This document shows positions 1 to 5,422 of a stretch of 7,007 nucleotides of DNA, in pieces; the stretch's first letter is position 1; each line of letters opens with the position of its first letter. The notes under the pieces are model-generated. The model was not told the origin of the DNA. It searched no databases and saw nothing but the letters and a program-made list of their open reading frames with translations. Both the position numbers and the translations under genes were made by a program. The stretch lies in NCBI GenBank assembly GCA_005773095.1, contig SXHT01000020.1, positions 1 through 7,007 of the forward strand, given 5' to 3'. This DNA comes from Planctomycetaceae bacterium. Lineage in GTDB: Bacteria; Planctomycetota; Planctomycetia; Pirellulales; PALSA-1355.

Positions 1-108
1 GTAGCCGACGAGCGGCGGCAGGCCAAGCCGAACGGCAGCGTACCCACCGGCGAACGCGAAGGCCAAGCCCACGGCGATGGTGGCGATCAGCGGAATGTCA
101 TGGGGCAC
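1..108 (-). CDS. Kef/YbaL-type cation:proton antiporter, N-terminal fragment
   Basis: Only the first 36 codons are in the window; the gene runs off the left edge. Reading the minus strand from a GTG at 108-106 gives a peptide beginning MPHDIPLIATIAVG, continuing through an Ala/Gly/Phe-rich membrane segment and ending LPPLVGY. This closely resembles the start of YbaL/KefB-type monovalent cation:proton antiporters (CPA2 family): a short polar start with 'PLI.TI', then a first transmembrane helix followed by 'L.PLVGYLLAG'. Such proteins sit in the inner membrane and exchange K+ or Na+ for H+. The GTG start is supported by an AAGGTGG ribosome-binding sequence (plus-strand 116-122) seven bases upstream. 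The ORF is too short for many gene callers and would easily be missed. The family call rests on N-terminal resemblance only; the TrkA-N domain that would separate KefB from YbaL is outside the window. Confidence 0.75.
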   Translation of the reverse strand, partial: MPHDIPLIATIAVGLAFAFAGGYAAVRLGLPPLVGY

Positions 109-421
109 GACGCAGCCACCTTATGGAACGAACAGGTTCAGCCAGCAGTAGACCTGGGGCATCAGTGGTACGAACTTCGAGAAGCGGCCTAACGTAAAGC
201 TTTCTATCCCGGCTGCGAGCGCGAAGGGGTTTCGTTGCGGTTGGACGCTTTCGCTCGCGGCCGGGATAGAAAGCCGTTGAACTTAATCGCACACGGGACG
301 CTGCTATGGGGTTTGTTCAACGACACGATTCAACCGGCGGCGGCCAAAACGGCTTGACTTCAGGACCGACCCGATCCGCCGCTCGGTTGCAATCGATTGT
401 TCGTTTGCGACCCTGCTATTG
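109..421. other. intergenic region between the antiporter and ATP-grasp genes
   Basis: Both flanking genes read leftward, so this stretch should hold the end of the ATP-grasp transcript and the promoter of the antiporter. The antiporter ribosome-binding site is at 116-122. The only strong structure is the hairpin at 199-274. I see no convincing -35/-10 pair. Positions 275-421 contain nothing recognisable beyond a 10-bp palindrome (CAATCGATTG, 390-399). Short open frames on both strands here have no coding-like character or family resemblance. Confidence 0.6.
199..274. repeat. long imperfect palindrome (hairpin), possible dispersed element
   Basis: Positions 199-221 pair with 252-274 over 23 consecutive positions, all Watson-Crick except one that becomes a G-U pair in RNA. 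The arms begin GCTTTCTATCCCGGC. The 30-base loop contains a minor CGAA/TTCG hairpin (222-225 with 231-234). The structure lies between two leftward genes, so it could end transcription of the ATP-grasp gene. However, it lacks a proper T-run on either side (only TTTA follows on the minus strand). The length and near-perfect symmetry with a sizeable loop also fit a dispersed intergenic palindrome or small non-autonomous element. The pairing is seen directly; the role is not known. Confidence 0.7.
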
Positions 422-1210
422 TCACGCGGCCCGAGTCGGAATCCAGGCAGCGTCATCGGCCGACAGTTGGTCACGGCGGACGCACGCACGCCGGAGAACG
501 TTCAAAACGCGACGCGGGTCGCACCCGTAGATTCCTGATCCCCAAGCCGGATTCGATTCTACCACAGCCCAACCGCGCTCATCAATCAGTCCGATGTCAA
601 CTACAACCGCCGGAGGCAATCCGCATTCGGCATCCCCGATCAGTGCCCAAATGAACGTGGTGGCCGATCGAACTTCATCGTCCGTTGCGGGCCAGGTTCC
701 GTCCGATGCCTCGGCCAGTTCGCCATCACGCGAGTAGACGGAAAGGGTCTCCAGTTGCCGATTGAGTACGAAGCAACGGAATTCGAGAGTCCAATGCACC
801 GGCTCGGCAACAAGGACGGGAGTGCCATCCGGCAGGACGGACGCATCGGGCAGCTCGTCGCCAGAGTTGTAGACGCGGGCTCGAAAGCACTTGTCATCGG
901 CGGGTTTGATGAACACCGATCGCTCGCCCCGTGCGTCACCCAACGACATAAAGCGAACGTGGCGACGTGTCCGTGCGGCGGGCACCGTGGTGAGCCAGTT
1001 GAACGGCGGTTCGATGAGGGCGAGACCAAGGGAGTCTGCCACCACGGCGGCGAACAGCGGTTCACCATACAGCACGGGATCGGCATCTCGCAGTTCCGCG
1101 GGGGCTCGCCATCCCGAAAGCCGTTCGACGGCCCACCCGGCCTCGATCGCGGCCTTGCGAACAAGGTTGGTGTCGTCGGTAAAACGCGGCGGCAGGATCA
1201 GCGTCGGCAT
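422..1210 (-). CDS. ATP-grasp domain protein (R2K-like)
   Basis: This 262-residue protein has the layout of a compact ATP-grasp ligase, an enzyme that uses ATP to activate a carboxylate and join it to an amine or similar nucleophile. Visible motifs, numbered from the ATG at 1210, are an ATP-contacting lysine in VFIKPADDK (Lys102), the hinge strand VLVAEPV (around Glu136), LEFRCFV with Glu143 and Arg145, VVVDIG (Asp205), and the metal-binding VVESNPAWG (Glu218 and Asn220). The length and the opening MPTLILPPRFTDD suit the small single-domain R2K clade of ATP-grasp proteins rather than a multidomain ligase. A TTG at 1249 would add 13 hydrophobic residues. I prefer the ATG because the peptide then opens with the expected 'LILPPRFTDD' strand, although neither start has a clear Shine-Dalgarno. 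No operon partner is visible, as the nearest genes are over 100 bases away. The substrate is unknown: it could be a peptide, an amino acid or a modified protein. Confidence 0.8.
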   Translation of the reverse strand: MPTLILPPRFTDDTNLVRKAAIEAGWAVERLSGWRAPAELRDADPVLYGEPLFAAVVADSLGLALIEPPFNWLTTVPAARTRRHVRFMSLGDARGERSVFIKPADDKCFRARVYNSGDELPDASVLPDGTPVLVAEPVHWTLEFRCFVLNRQLETLSVYSRDGELAEASDGTWPATDDEVRSATTFIWALIGDAECGLPPAVVVDIGLIDERGWAVVESNPAWGSGIYGCDPRRVLNVLRRACVRRDQLSADDAAWIPTRAA

Positions 1211-1356
1211 AACGACCACGACTCGAGCAAACGAACAAGTAATATACAAACCCGCTTATCTCCGCTGCGTGGCGGTCGATATCGCGATAACCGGGTCGGG
1301 TTATTCTGTAGGGTAACGAGTGCAACTGCCGTGTCAAGTTGCACCGTGGCAAAAAG
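1211..1356. other. intergenic region with two short inverted repeats
   Basis: This gap lies between the integrase stop codon and the ATP-grasp start. It holds two perfect short hairpins: ATAACC/GGTTAT (1287-1292 with 1299-1304) and GTGCAAC/GTTGCAC (1320-1326 with 1338-1344, 11-base loop). The second lies 13 bases past the integrase stop and might help end that transcript, but no T-run follows it on the minus strand. Neither hairpin matches the RYYYAAC/GTTRRRY ends of an integron attC site. The ATP-grasp promoter should be here but I cannot point to it. Confidence 0.5.
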
Positions 1357-2868
1357 TTACGACGGTTTTGGCTGCTGAGGTGTCGCCAGGATATCCCGCT
1401 GGGCTGGCGGGATATCCTGGCCAGAATATCCCGCTGGAAACAACGCCAGAGAGTCGGCTGGGCTGCGGACGGCCCGACCTCCCTTGTTCAGTACGTGGGT
1501 GTAGATCATCGTCGTGCTGACGTCGCTGTGGCCAAGCAGCTCCTGGATGGTACGGATGTCGTAGCCGTCTTCGAGCAAGTGGGTGGCGAAGGAATGCCGG
1601 AACGTGTGGGGCGTGGCGTGCTTGGTGATGCCCGACTTGCGCGTGGCGGAGGCGACGGCCTTTTGGATGACGCTTTCGTGCAGGTGATGGCGATGGGAAA
1701 TGCCCGTGTCGCGGTCCAAGTAGTAGGACGAGGCCGGGAAGACGTACTGCCAGCCCCACTCGCGATCGGCGTTGGGGTACTTGCGTTCCAGAGCGAACGG
1801 CAGGGGCGCGCGGCCGCGTCCTTGGCGCAGATCCTCTTGATGTTGCTGCCGCACCAACTTCAGATGATCCAGCAAGAGCTGTTTTGTCGCCGCCGGGAGC
1901 ATGGTGACACGATCCTTTTGCCCCTTACCGTCGCGGATGGTGATTTCATTTTTGGTGAAGTCGATGTCCTTCACGCGCAGACGCAGGGCATCGAGCAGTC
2001 GCAGTCCGGCACCGTACAACAGGAGACTGACAAGCAAGACGACGCCGTCCAGGTTGGCGAGCACGGCCGCGACTTCCTGGCGCGTGAGGACGACGGGCAA
2101 GCGTTCGGGCTTCTTGGCTCGCACTGCATCTTCGATCAAGCCAATTTCGATCTGCAGGGCGCTTTTGTACAGGAACAGCAGCGCGTTGAGGGCTTGGTTT
2201 TGCGTCGATGCGCTGACATGCTCTTGGACGGCCAGATGCGTTAGGAACTGGTTGATCTCCAATGGGCCCATTTCATTCGGGTGTCGCTTGTCGTGAAACA
2301 AAATGTAGCGGCGAATCCAGTGCGCGTAAGCTTTCTCAGTGCGCGGGCTGTAATGGCGGACGCGAATTGCTTGGTGAACAAGGTCGAGCAGTTTGGGTGG
2401 CGGGTTGACGGAAGGAGTAGTGGGGATGATGGCGAGCGGAGTCGAGCCGTCGATAAACAGAGGGGGAGAGAGGGCGAGGGGGAGAGACGGCGCAGCGGGG
2501 TTTTCGCCGCGTGCCTGTGGTTGTGGCCGTCGCTTTGCTCGAGACTTGTTCGGAATCGGTGGGAGTGGCATGTTGAGTACCTCCCGGTATAGGAACTGGA
2601 GTGCCGCGTAAGCGTGCGACTGTTGTGAAGGCGTGAGCTGCTCTTGTTCCGAAACGTGCTTCAGAAACGCCGCCACGTCGGCAGCTCCCAGGTCGCGCGG
2701 GTGACGCTTGCCGTGAAACAAAATGAACTGGCGAACACGATCCACATACGCTTCTTCGATGGCGGTCGGCCAGCGACGAACGCGTACGCACTCGCGAACT
2801 TGGTCGAGCAGTTTCGGCGGATGGGGTTCAACCGGAGTGGTGTTTGCGGGGACAACGGACTGGCTCAT
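1357..2868 (-). CDS. integron-type tyrosine recombinase with duplicated N-terminal domain
   Basis: This 503-residue protein is a tyrosine recombinase of the integron-integrase (IntI) type, which inserts and excises gene cassettes by recombining attI and attC sites. The catalytic set is complete: Arg290 (GAGLR), Lys315/Lys318 (GKGQKDR), His421 and Arg424 (HTFRH), His447 (LLGHSD) and the nucleophile Tyr456 (MIYTH). The stretch ERKYPNADREWGWQYVFPAS (361-380) is the IntI-specific insert that separates this family from XerC/XerD. Usual IntI proteins are about 320-340 residues. The extra length comes from two copies of the N-terminal core-binding domain (residues 18-100 and 158-240, about 45% identical, both with ILFHxKRHP) joined by a Pro/Arg-rich linker (about 101-157), plus a ~30-residue tail after RSPADSL encoded by a palindromic repeat. 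The ATG at 2868 has a GGAG ribosome-binding site (plus-strand 2876-2879) seven bases upstream. The gene looks intact. 'Integron' is supported by the protein only; no cassette array is visible. Confidence 0.92.
   Translation of the reverse strand: MSQSVVPANTTPVEPHPPKLLDQVRECVRVRRWPTAIEEAYVDRVRQFILFHGKRHPRDLGAADVAAFLKHVSEQEQLTPSQQSHAYAALQFLYREVLNMPLPPIPNKSRAKRRPQPQARGENPAAPSLPLALSPPLFIDGSTPLAIIPTTPSVNPPPKLLDLVHQAIRVRHYSPRTEKAYAHWIRRYILFHDKRHPNEMGPLEINQFLTHLAVQEHVSASTQNQALNALLFLYKSALQIEIGLIEDAVRAKKPERLPVVLTRQEVAAVLANLDGVVLLVSLLLYGAGLRLLDALRLRVKDIDFTKNEITIRDGKGQKDRVTMLPAATKQLLLDHLKLVRQQHQEDLRQGRGRAPLPFALERKYPNADREWGWQYVFPASSYYLDRDTGISHRHHLHESVIQKAVASATRKSGITKHATPHTFRHSFATHLLEDGYDIRTIQELLGHSDVSTTMIYTHVLNKGGRAVRSPADSLALFPAGYSGQDIPPAQRDILATPQQPKPS
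1385..1437. repeat. palindromic repeat inside the 3' end of the integrase gene
   Basis: Positions 1385-1399 and 1407-1421 form a perfect 15-bp inverted repeat around a 7-base loop, each arm containing GATATCC. A 17-base direct repeat follows: CCAGGATATCCCGCTGG at 1386-1402 and CCAGAATATCCCGCTGG at 1421-1437, one mismatch, 35 bases apart. Read in the integrase frame this DNA encodes FPAGYSGQDIPPAQRDIL, which lies after the normal end of an IntI protein. It therefore looks like a palindromic element that landed at the 3' end and was read through to a new stop. In RNA the hairpin could also protect or end the transcript, though no T-run follows. Confidence 0.85.
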
Positions 2869-2896
2869 GGCGGATCTCCAAGTGAATTAGGGTAAG

Positions 2897-2910
2897 TGTA
2901 CTAACGTACA
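2897..2910. promoter_or_regulatory. candidate operator palindrome upstream of the integrase
   Basis: The minus strand reads TGTACGTTAGTACA, a perfect 5-bp inverted repeat with a 4-base spacer, centred about 35 bases upstream of the integrase ATG. Integron integrase genes are often repressed by LexA and induced in the SOS response. The GTAC-N4-GTAC core resembles the cyanobacterial type of LexA box and shares the 5-4-5 geometry of Gram-positive boxes. It does not match the proteobacterial CTGT-N8-ACAG type. Position and symmetry are seen; the identity of the binding protein is a guess. Confidence 0.4.
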
Positions 2911-3048
2911 TTATCAGGAGACTATCGGACGCCGAACGCAAATGCAACGTGGGAGCGGATCAAGGACATCTGGTTCGACAGGATCCTCCCGCACTCTGGC
3001 GAGATGTGGCTACCGCGAAGATCGCGCCGCGTGCGGATCAACTATTAA
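2905..3048 (+). pseudogene. 3' remnant of an unidentified gene
   Basis: One frame stays open from just after a stop at 2902-2904 to TAA at 3046-3048, without a plausible start. From about 2941 it has coding-like composition, with mostly G or C in third positions, and gives a peptide containing TWERIKDIWFDRILPHSGEM and ending RRVRINY. I do not recognise the family. It looks like the last ~35-45 codons of a gene whose front was replaced by the integrase region. It overlaps the integrase promoter area, where attI would be expected. It could instead be a chance open frame, since it is short. Confidence 0.35.
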
Positions 3049-3087
3049 CGAAGCTTCTCTTCGGCCCAGACCCCCGGAGAACAAAAG

Positions 3088-3122
3088 GTGTCAGGAACCG
3101 TTGATTGACAGCGGTGGGCGGT
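3088..3122 (+). repeat. 35-bp repeat ahead of the RAYT remnant (left copy)
   Basis: This 35-base sequence begins GTGTCAGGAACC and ends GGTGGGCGGT. It recurs inverted at 5265-5299 with a single difference (G at 3100). It lies 20 bases upstream of the broken RAYT gene, where the REP-like repeat mobilised by such transposases is normally found. It is immediately preceded by GGAGAACAAAAG (3076-3087), which also occurs next to the other copy but on its opposite side. Confidence 0.8.
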
Positions 3123-3141
3123 TTTGTCACATTCTCGCGAT

Positions 3142-3246
3142 ATGGGGCGACCGCATCGGCCAGCTTTGGGCGGATATGTGTATCACGTGCTGAACCGCGC
3201 CAACGCGCGGCTGCCGATCTTCGAGGAGCGTTAAGACTTTGCCGCC
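3142..3246 (+). pseudogene. RAYT (REP-associated tyrosine transposase) N-terminal remnant
   Basis: ATG at 3142 opens a frame giving MGRPHRPALGGYVYHVLNRA and then NARLPIFEER, a clear match to the start of REP-associated tyrosine transposases (Y1/HUH single-strand transposase superfamily). These typically begin 'MPRPHR...GG.VYHVLNRAN.R..LFE...DYAAF'. The frame is broken by TAA at 3232-3234 where the family has a sense codon just before 'D(Y/F)AA'. The next codons (GAC TTT GCC GCC) still follow the family, and resemblance ends at about 3246. The remaining ~150 residues, including the catalytic tyrosine, are missing. The break coincides with the start of the IS110-type element, so that element probably inserted here and the rest of the RAYT gene was lost. 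The piece is too short for ordinary gene calling. Confidence 0.8.
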
Positions 3247-3341
3247 TGGTATGTCCCCAAGACCTGTAAAAACATCAATAAGGACCATGCCATCGCTTCT
3301 ATTGGAGGAGTTTGCCCAACCTTCAATCAGGAGACGCTCGG

Positions 3342-4922
3342 ATGGCTACAAAAACCAGGAAAGGGAAATTCACAGGCTCGAAGAAGCGATTCATCGGGAA
3401 GCCCAACGGACAGTTCCAGGAACGGGTTCAAGCCGTCGGGCCGGAACATTTTGGCATCGTTGCAGTGGACTGCGCTAAGCGCCGTTCGAAATGGATGCTC
3501 TCAAACTTCTATGGTAAGGTCCTCATCGAGCCGACCACGGTGGAGCATACCGCGGGCGGATTGCGGTTGATGACGCAACGGGTGGCGGAGGTTTGCCGGG
3601 AGGAAGGCTTAACCGACACCCTGGTCGCCGTCGAGATGACCGGGATCTATCACAAGCCGGTGTTTCGCGCGTTCCGCAAAGCGGGGTTCGATACGCGGCT
3701 CGTTCACCCGTTTGCATCCAGCCATTATCGCCGGCCCCTGCATCCCGATCAAAAGACCGACGACCACGATTTGGAAGCGATCTTCCATGCCGCGGTCAAA
3801 GGCTACGGCCTGGCCACGTTGCCCGTCGGCGAGGTGTATCAGTCGTTGCAAGCGACCGCGCGTCACCGACACAACCTGGTCAAGCAGCGTTCGCGACTGA
3901 TGGTGCAGATGCGTCGCTTGCTGCATCAAACGATGCCGGGCTTCGCCGATCTGTTTGAAGATGACAAACTGTTCCGCAAATCGATCGCGATGCCGATCGC
4001 CTTGCGGTTTCCTTCGGCCGCGGCGATTTGCCAAGCGGGAGTAGCTGGCATCGAGCGTTATCTCAAGCAGATCAAGGTCCGCTTTCAAGCCCGCACGATC
4101 GAACGGATCGTGGCCTGGGCCAGGATCGCGGCGGAGTCTTCGGAGATCGCGGAGATCTACACGCGGCAGTGGCAATCGCTAAACGAAGTGCGGCGGTTGT
4201 TCGACGCACAGATTGCCGCGGTGGAAGTGGAAATGGCCGGTTTTCTCGTGAAAACTCCGTATGTTCTGCTGCTCAGCGTGACGGGAATCAACGTCGTCTC
4301 GGCCGCCCGGTTGGCCGGCGAAGCGGGTCCGATCGAGCACTACGCTTCGGCGCGGGCCATCAACGGACGAGCGGGCTTGTATCCCTCGCGATACCAGAGC
4401 GACGAGGTTGATCGGGCGGACGGCTCACTCGTTCGTCAGTGCAACCGCAAGCTCCGCGGAGCCGCGATGCTGGTGGCGGAAAACCTGATCAAGTGCCATC
4501 CCTACTATCGCGGCCTCTCGTCGCTGTGGGCTCAGCAAAAGGTCGATCCGCGCGATCGTCGCTGTCGGATCGCCAATCGCGCCATGCGGATGGTTTATCA
4601 GTTGGTCTGCGGACGGCAGGTGTGGCGCGGCCGAGGCGTCGACCGGGAATACCTGCTGGCCAAGTTGCAGGAATTTCATGCCGACCACGATACGCCGCTG
4701 GGGCAAGCGATTCGTGATCTGAACGAAGCCTTTGCCTGGCTGCCCAAGTCGGCCCATGCCGCGGAAGCCAAGCCGCTGGTCGAGTTGGCCCGCAAGCGGC
4801 AACCCGGCCCCCAACCGATTGGTGCCTTATTGCTTCCGCTCCTGATTCGACTGGGAGTTACTACCGAAGAGGAATCGCAGCATGTAAAATCAACCACGTC
4901 CGAAGCTCGGAGCTCCGACTGA
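3342..4922 (+). CDS. IS110-family DEDD transposase
   Basis: This 526-residue protein has the two-part structure of IS110/IS1111 recombinases. The N-terminal RuvC-like DEDD domain shows Asp43 (VAVDCAK), Glu98 (VAVEMTG) and Asp140/Asp143 in KTDDHDLEA. A helical linker (about 170-300) leads to the C-terminal Tnp20 domain with LLSVTGINVVSAARLAGEAG (311-329), ARAINGRAGLYPSRYQSDE (337-355) and NRKLRGAA. The catalytic serine is probably Ser353, or Ser349. These enzymes act with an element-encoded RNA that pairs with donor and target DNA. The protein is longer than the usual 300-450 residues because of a basic N-terminal lead and a ~90-residue C-terminal extension. The ATG at 3342 is chosen because AGGAG (3329-3333) lies eight bases upstream; a TTG at 3312 in the same frame is less likely. 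All catalytic residues are present, so it may be active. Its last 25 bases form one side of the predicted RNA stem. Confidence 0.93.
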   Translation: MATKTRKGKFTGSKKRFIGKPNGQFQERVQAVGPEHFGIVAVDCAKRRSKWMLSNFYGKVLIEPTTVEHTAGGLRLMTQRVAEVCREEGLTDTLVAVEMTGIYHKPVFRAFRKAGFDTRLVHPFASSHYRRPLHPDQKTDDHDLEAIFHAAVKGYGLATLPVGEVYQSLQATARHRHNLVKQRSRLMVQMRRLLHQTMPGFADLFEDDKLFRKSIAMPIALRFPSAAAICQAGVAGIERYLKQIKVRFQARTIERIVAWARIAAESSEIAEIYTRQWQSLNEVRRLFDAQIAAVEVEMAGFLVKTPYVLLLSVTGINVVSAARLAGEAGPIEHYASARAINGRAGLYPSRYQSDEVDRADGSLVRQCNRKLRGAAMLVAENLIKCHPYYRGLSSLWAQQKVDPRDRRCRIANRAMRMVYQLVCGRQVWRGRGVDREYLLAKLQEFHADHDTPLGQAIRDLNEAFAWLPKSAHAAEAKPLVELARKRQPGPQPIGALLLPLLIRLGVTTEEESQHVKSTTSEARSSD

Positions 4923-5094
4923 CTTGTCGTGCTGTCAGGCACACTGACAACATCGCCTTGAAGAGCGAGGGATATCGACAGAGCGCATGCTCTGTTGAAC
5001 AAGCCCGTAGAAAAAGCCGGGGACCCGCTTGCGGGTGGCTCTGTCAGCGGTTCCAACGCCGGATGAGACAGTGTGGAGCCTTCGAGCTTCGGAT
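4898..5094 (+). ncRNA. candidate IS110-type guide (bridge/seek) RNA
   Basis: Positions 4898-4912 pair with 5080-5094 over 15 consecutive pairs, including an uninterrupted 11-bp core (4899-4909 with 5083-5093) and two G-U pairs. This closes a domain of about 197 nt. Inside are four local hairpins: TGTCAG/CTGACA (4933-4938 with 4944-4949); ACAGAGC/GCTCTGT (4978-4984 with 4989-4995, GCAT loop); AGCC/GGCT plus ACCCG/CGGGT with a GGGG bulge (5015-5040); and CTGTC/GACAG enclosing a second short stem across an internal loop (5041-5071). IS110-family recombinases use an RNA of about this size with internal loops that pair to target and donor DNA. In the IS1111 subgroup it lies downstream of the transposase, as here. 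The pairing is visible; expression and function are inferred. No promoter or terminator for it was identified. Confidence 0.55.
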
Positions 5095-5130
5095 ATCTAC
5101 CAGGGTGGCGAGAACGAACCCTTGCTGCTG

Positions 5131-5217
5131 ACTGAGCGTGCTGGCAGCCTTCCTCTCAGTGGACAACGAGTCCGCAAAAAACTACGCTCAACGTAGTTGC
5201 GCTCAGCGTGCGCGCAA
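5131..5217. repeat. group of short inverted repeats downstream of the IS110 gene
   Basis: Three short stems follow in succession: ACTGAG/CTCAGT (5131-5136 with 5155-5160), enclosing GCT/AGC; AACTACG/CGTAGTT (5180-5186 with 5192-5198); and TTGCGC/GCGCAA (5197-5202 with 5212-5217). The second and third share bases, so they cannot both form at once. They lie between the predicted guide RNA and the right 35-bp repeat, probably in the right end of the IS110 element. There they could bind transposase or stop transcription. No T-run follows any of them. Confidence 0.5.
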
Positions 5218-5264
5218 CATCCAAATCGCAAACTCGCCCATGACAGTGCTTTTGTTCTCCTGAC

Positions 5265-5299
5265 ACCGCCCACCGCTGTCAATCAATGGTTCCTGACAC
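5265..5299 (-). repeat. 35-bp repeat (right copy, inverted)
   Basis: On the minus strand this is the same sequence as 3088-3122, with 34 of 35 bases identical. Reading on past it, the minus strand continues GTCAGGAGAACAAAAG, so GTGTCAGGA occurs twice within about 40 bases here. With the left copy it encloses the RAYT remnant and the IS110 element. The simplest reading is that the two copies marked the ends of the original RAYT unit before the IS110 element replaced its interior. Confidence 0.8.
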
Positions 5300-5422
5300 G
5301 AATGGCACTGTCGTGCCGAAGTCGGCGCGCAGGTTGGTCTTGGGCTGAAGCGCGGAGTTTTGTAAAATCCGCTCCAGCCAGGTTGACCTTTCGAGATTTG
5401 GCCCAACTTGGTAATAGTTTGG

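Larger units (their letters stand above)
3247..5264 (+). mobile_element. IS110-family insertion sequence (ends approximate)
   Basis: This covers the transposase gene, about 95 bases before it and about 340 bases after it. The left limit is set where RAYT homology stops; the right limit is set at the inverted 35-bp repeat. IS110-family elements usually lack clear terminal inverted repeats and leave little or no target duplication, so the true ends cannot be read from one copy. The short left and long right non-coding sides resemble the IS1111 subgroup, whose guide RNA lies downstream of the transposase. Confidence 0.55.

Noticed and set aside
1211..1249. TTG start at 1249 for the ATP-grasp gene
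   Set aside because: It adds 13 residues with no family match and no ribosome-binding site; the ATG at 1210 gives the expected opening strand.
1287..1344. Two hairpins as an integron attC site
   Set aside because: The arm sequences do not fit RYYYAAC/GTTRRRY and the two hairpins are separate rather than nested.
1339..2244. A 301-residue plus-strand open frame
   Set aside because: It lies antisense to the integrase, which has full catalytic motifs and a good ribosome-binding site. The plus-strand frame has no recognisable domain.
3312..3341. TTG start at 3312 for the IS110 transposase
   Set aside because: The ATG at 3342 has AGGAG at proper spacing, and the extra ten residues have no support.
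3256..5344. CCCAAGACC (3256-3264) and GGTCTTGGG (5336-5344) as terminal inverted repeats of the IS110 element
   Set aside because: A 9-base match over this search space is readily due to chance, and the right partner lies beyond the 35-bp repeat.
5383..5417. TTGACC...TAATAG as a promoter for the IS4-like gene
   Set aside because: The spacer is 23 bases, too long for a standard sigma-70 type promoter, and a transcript from it would include the masking hairpin.
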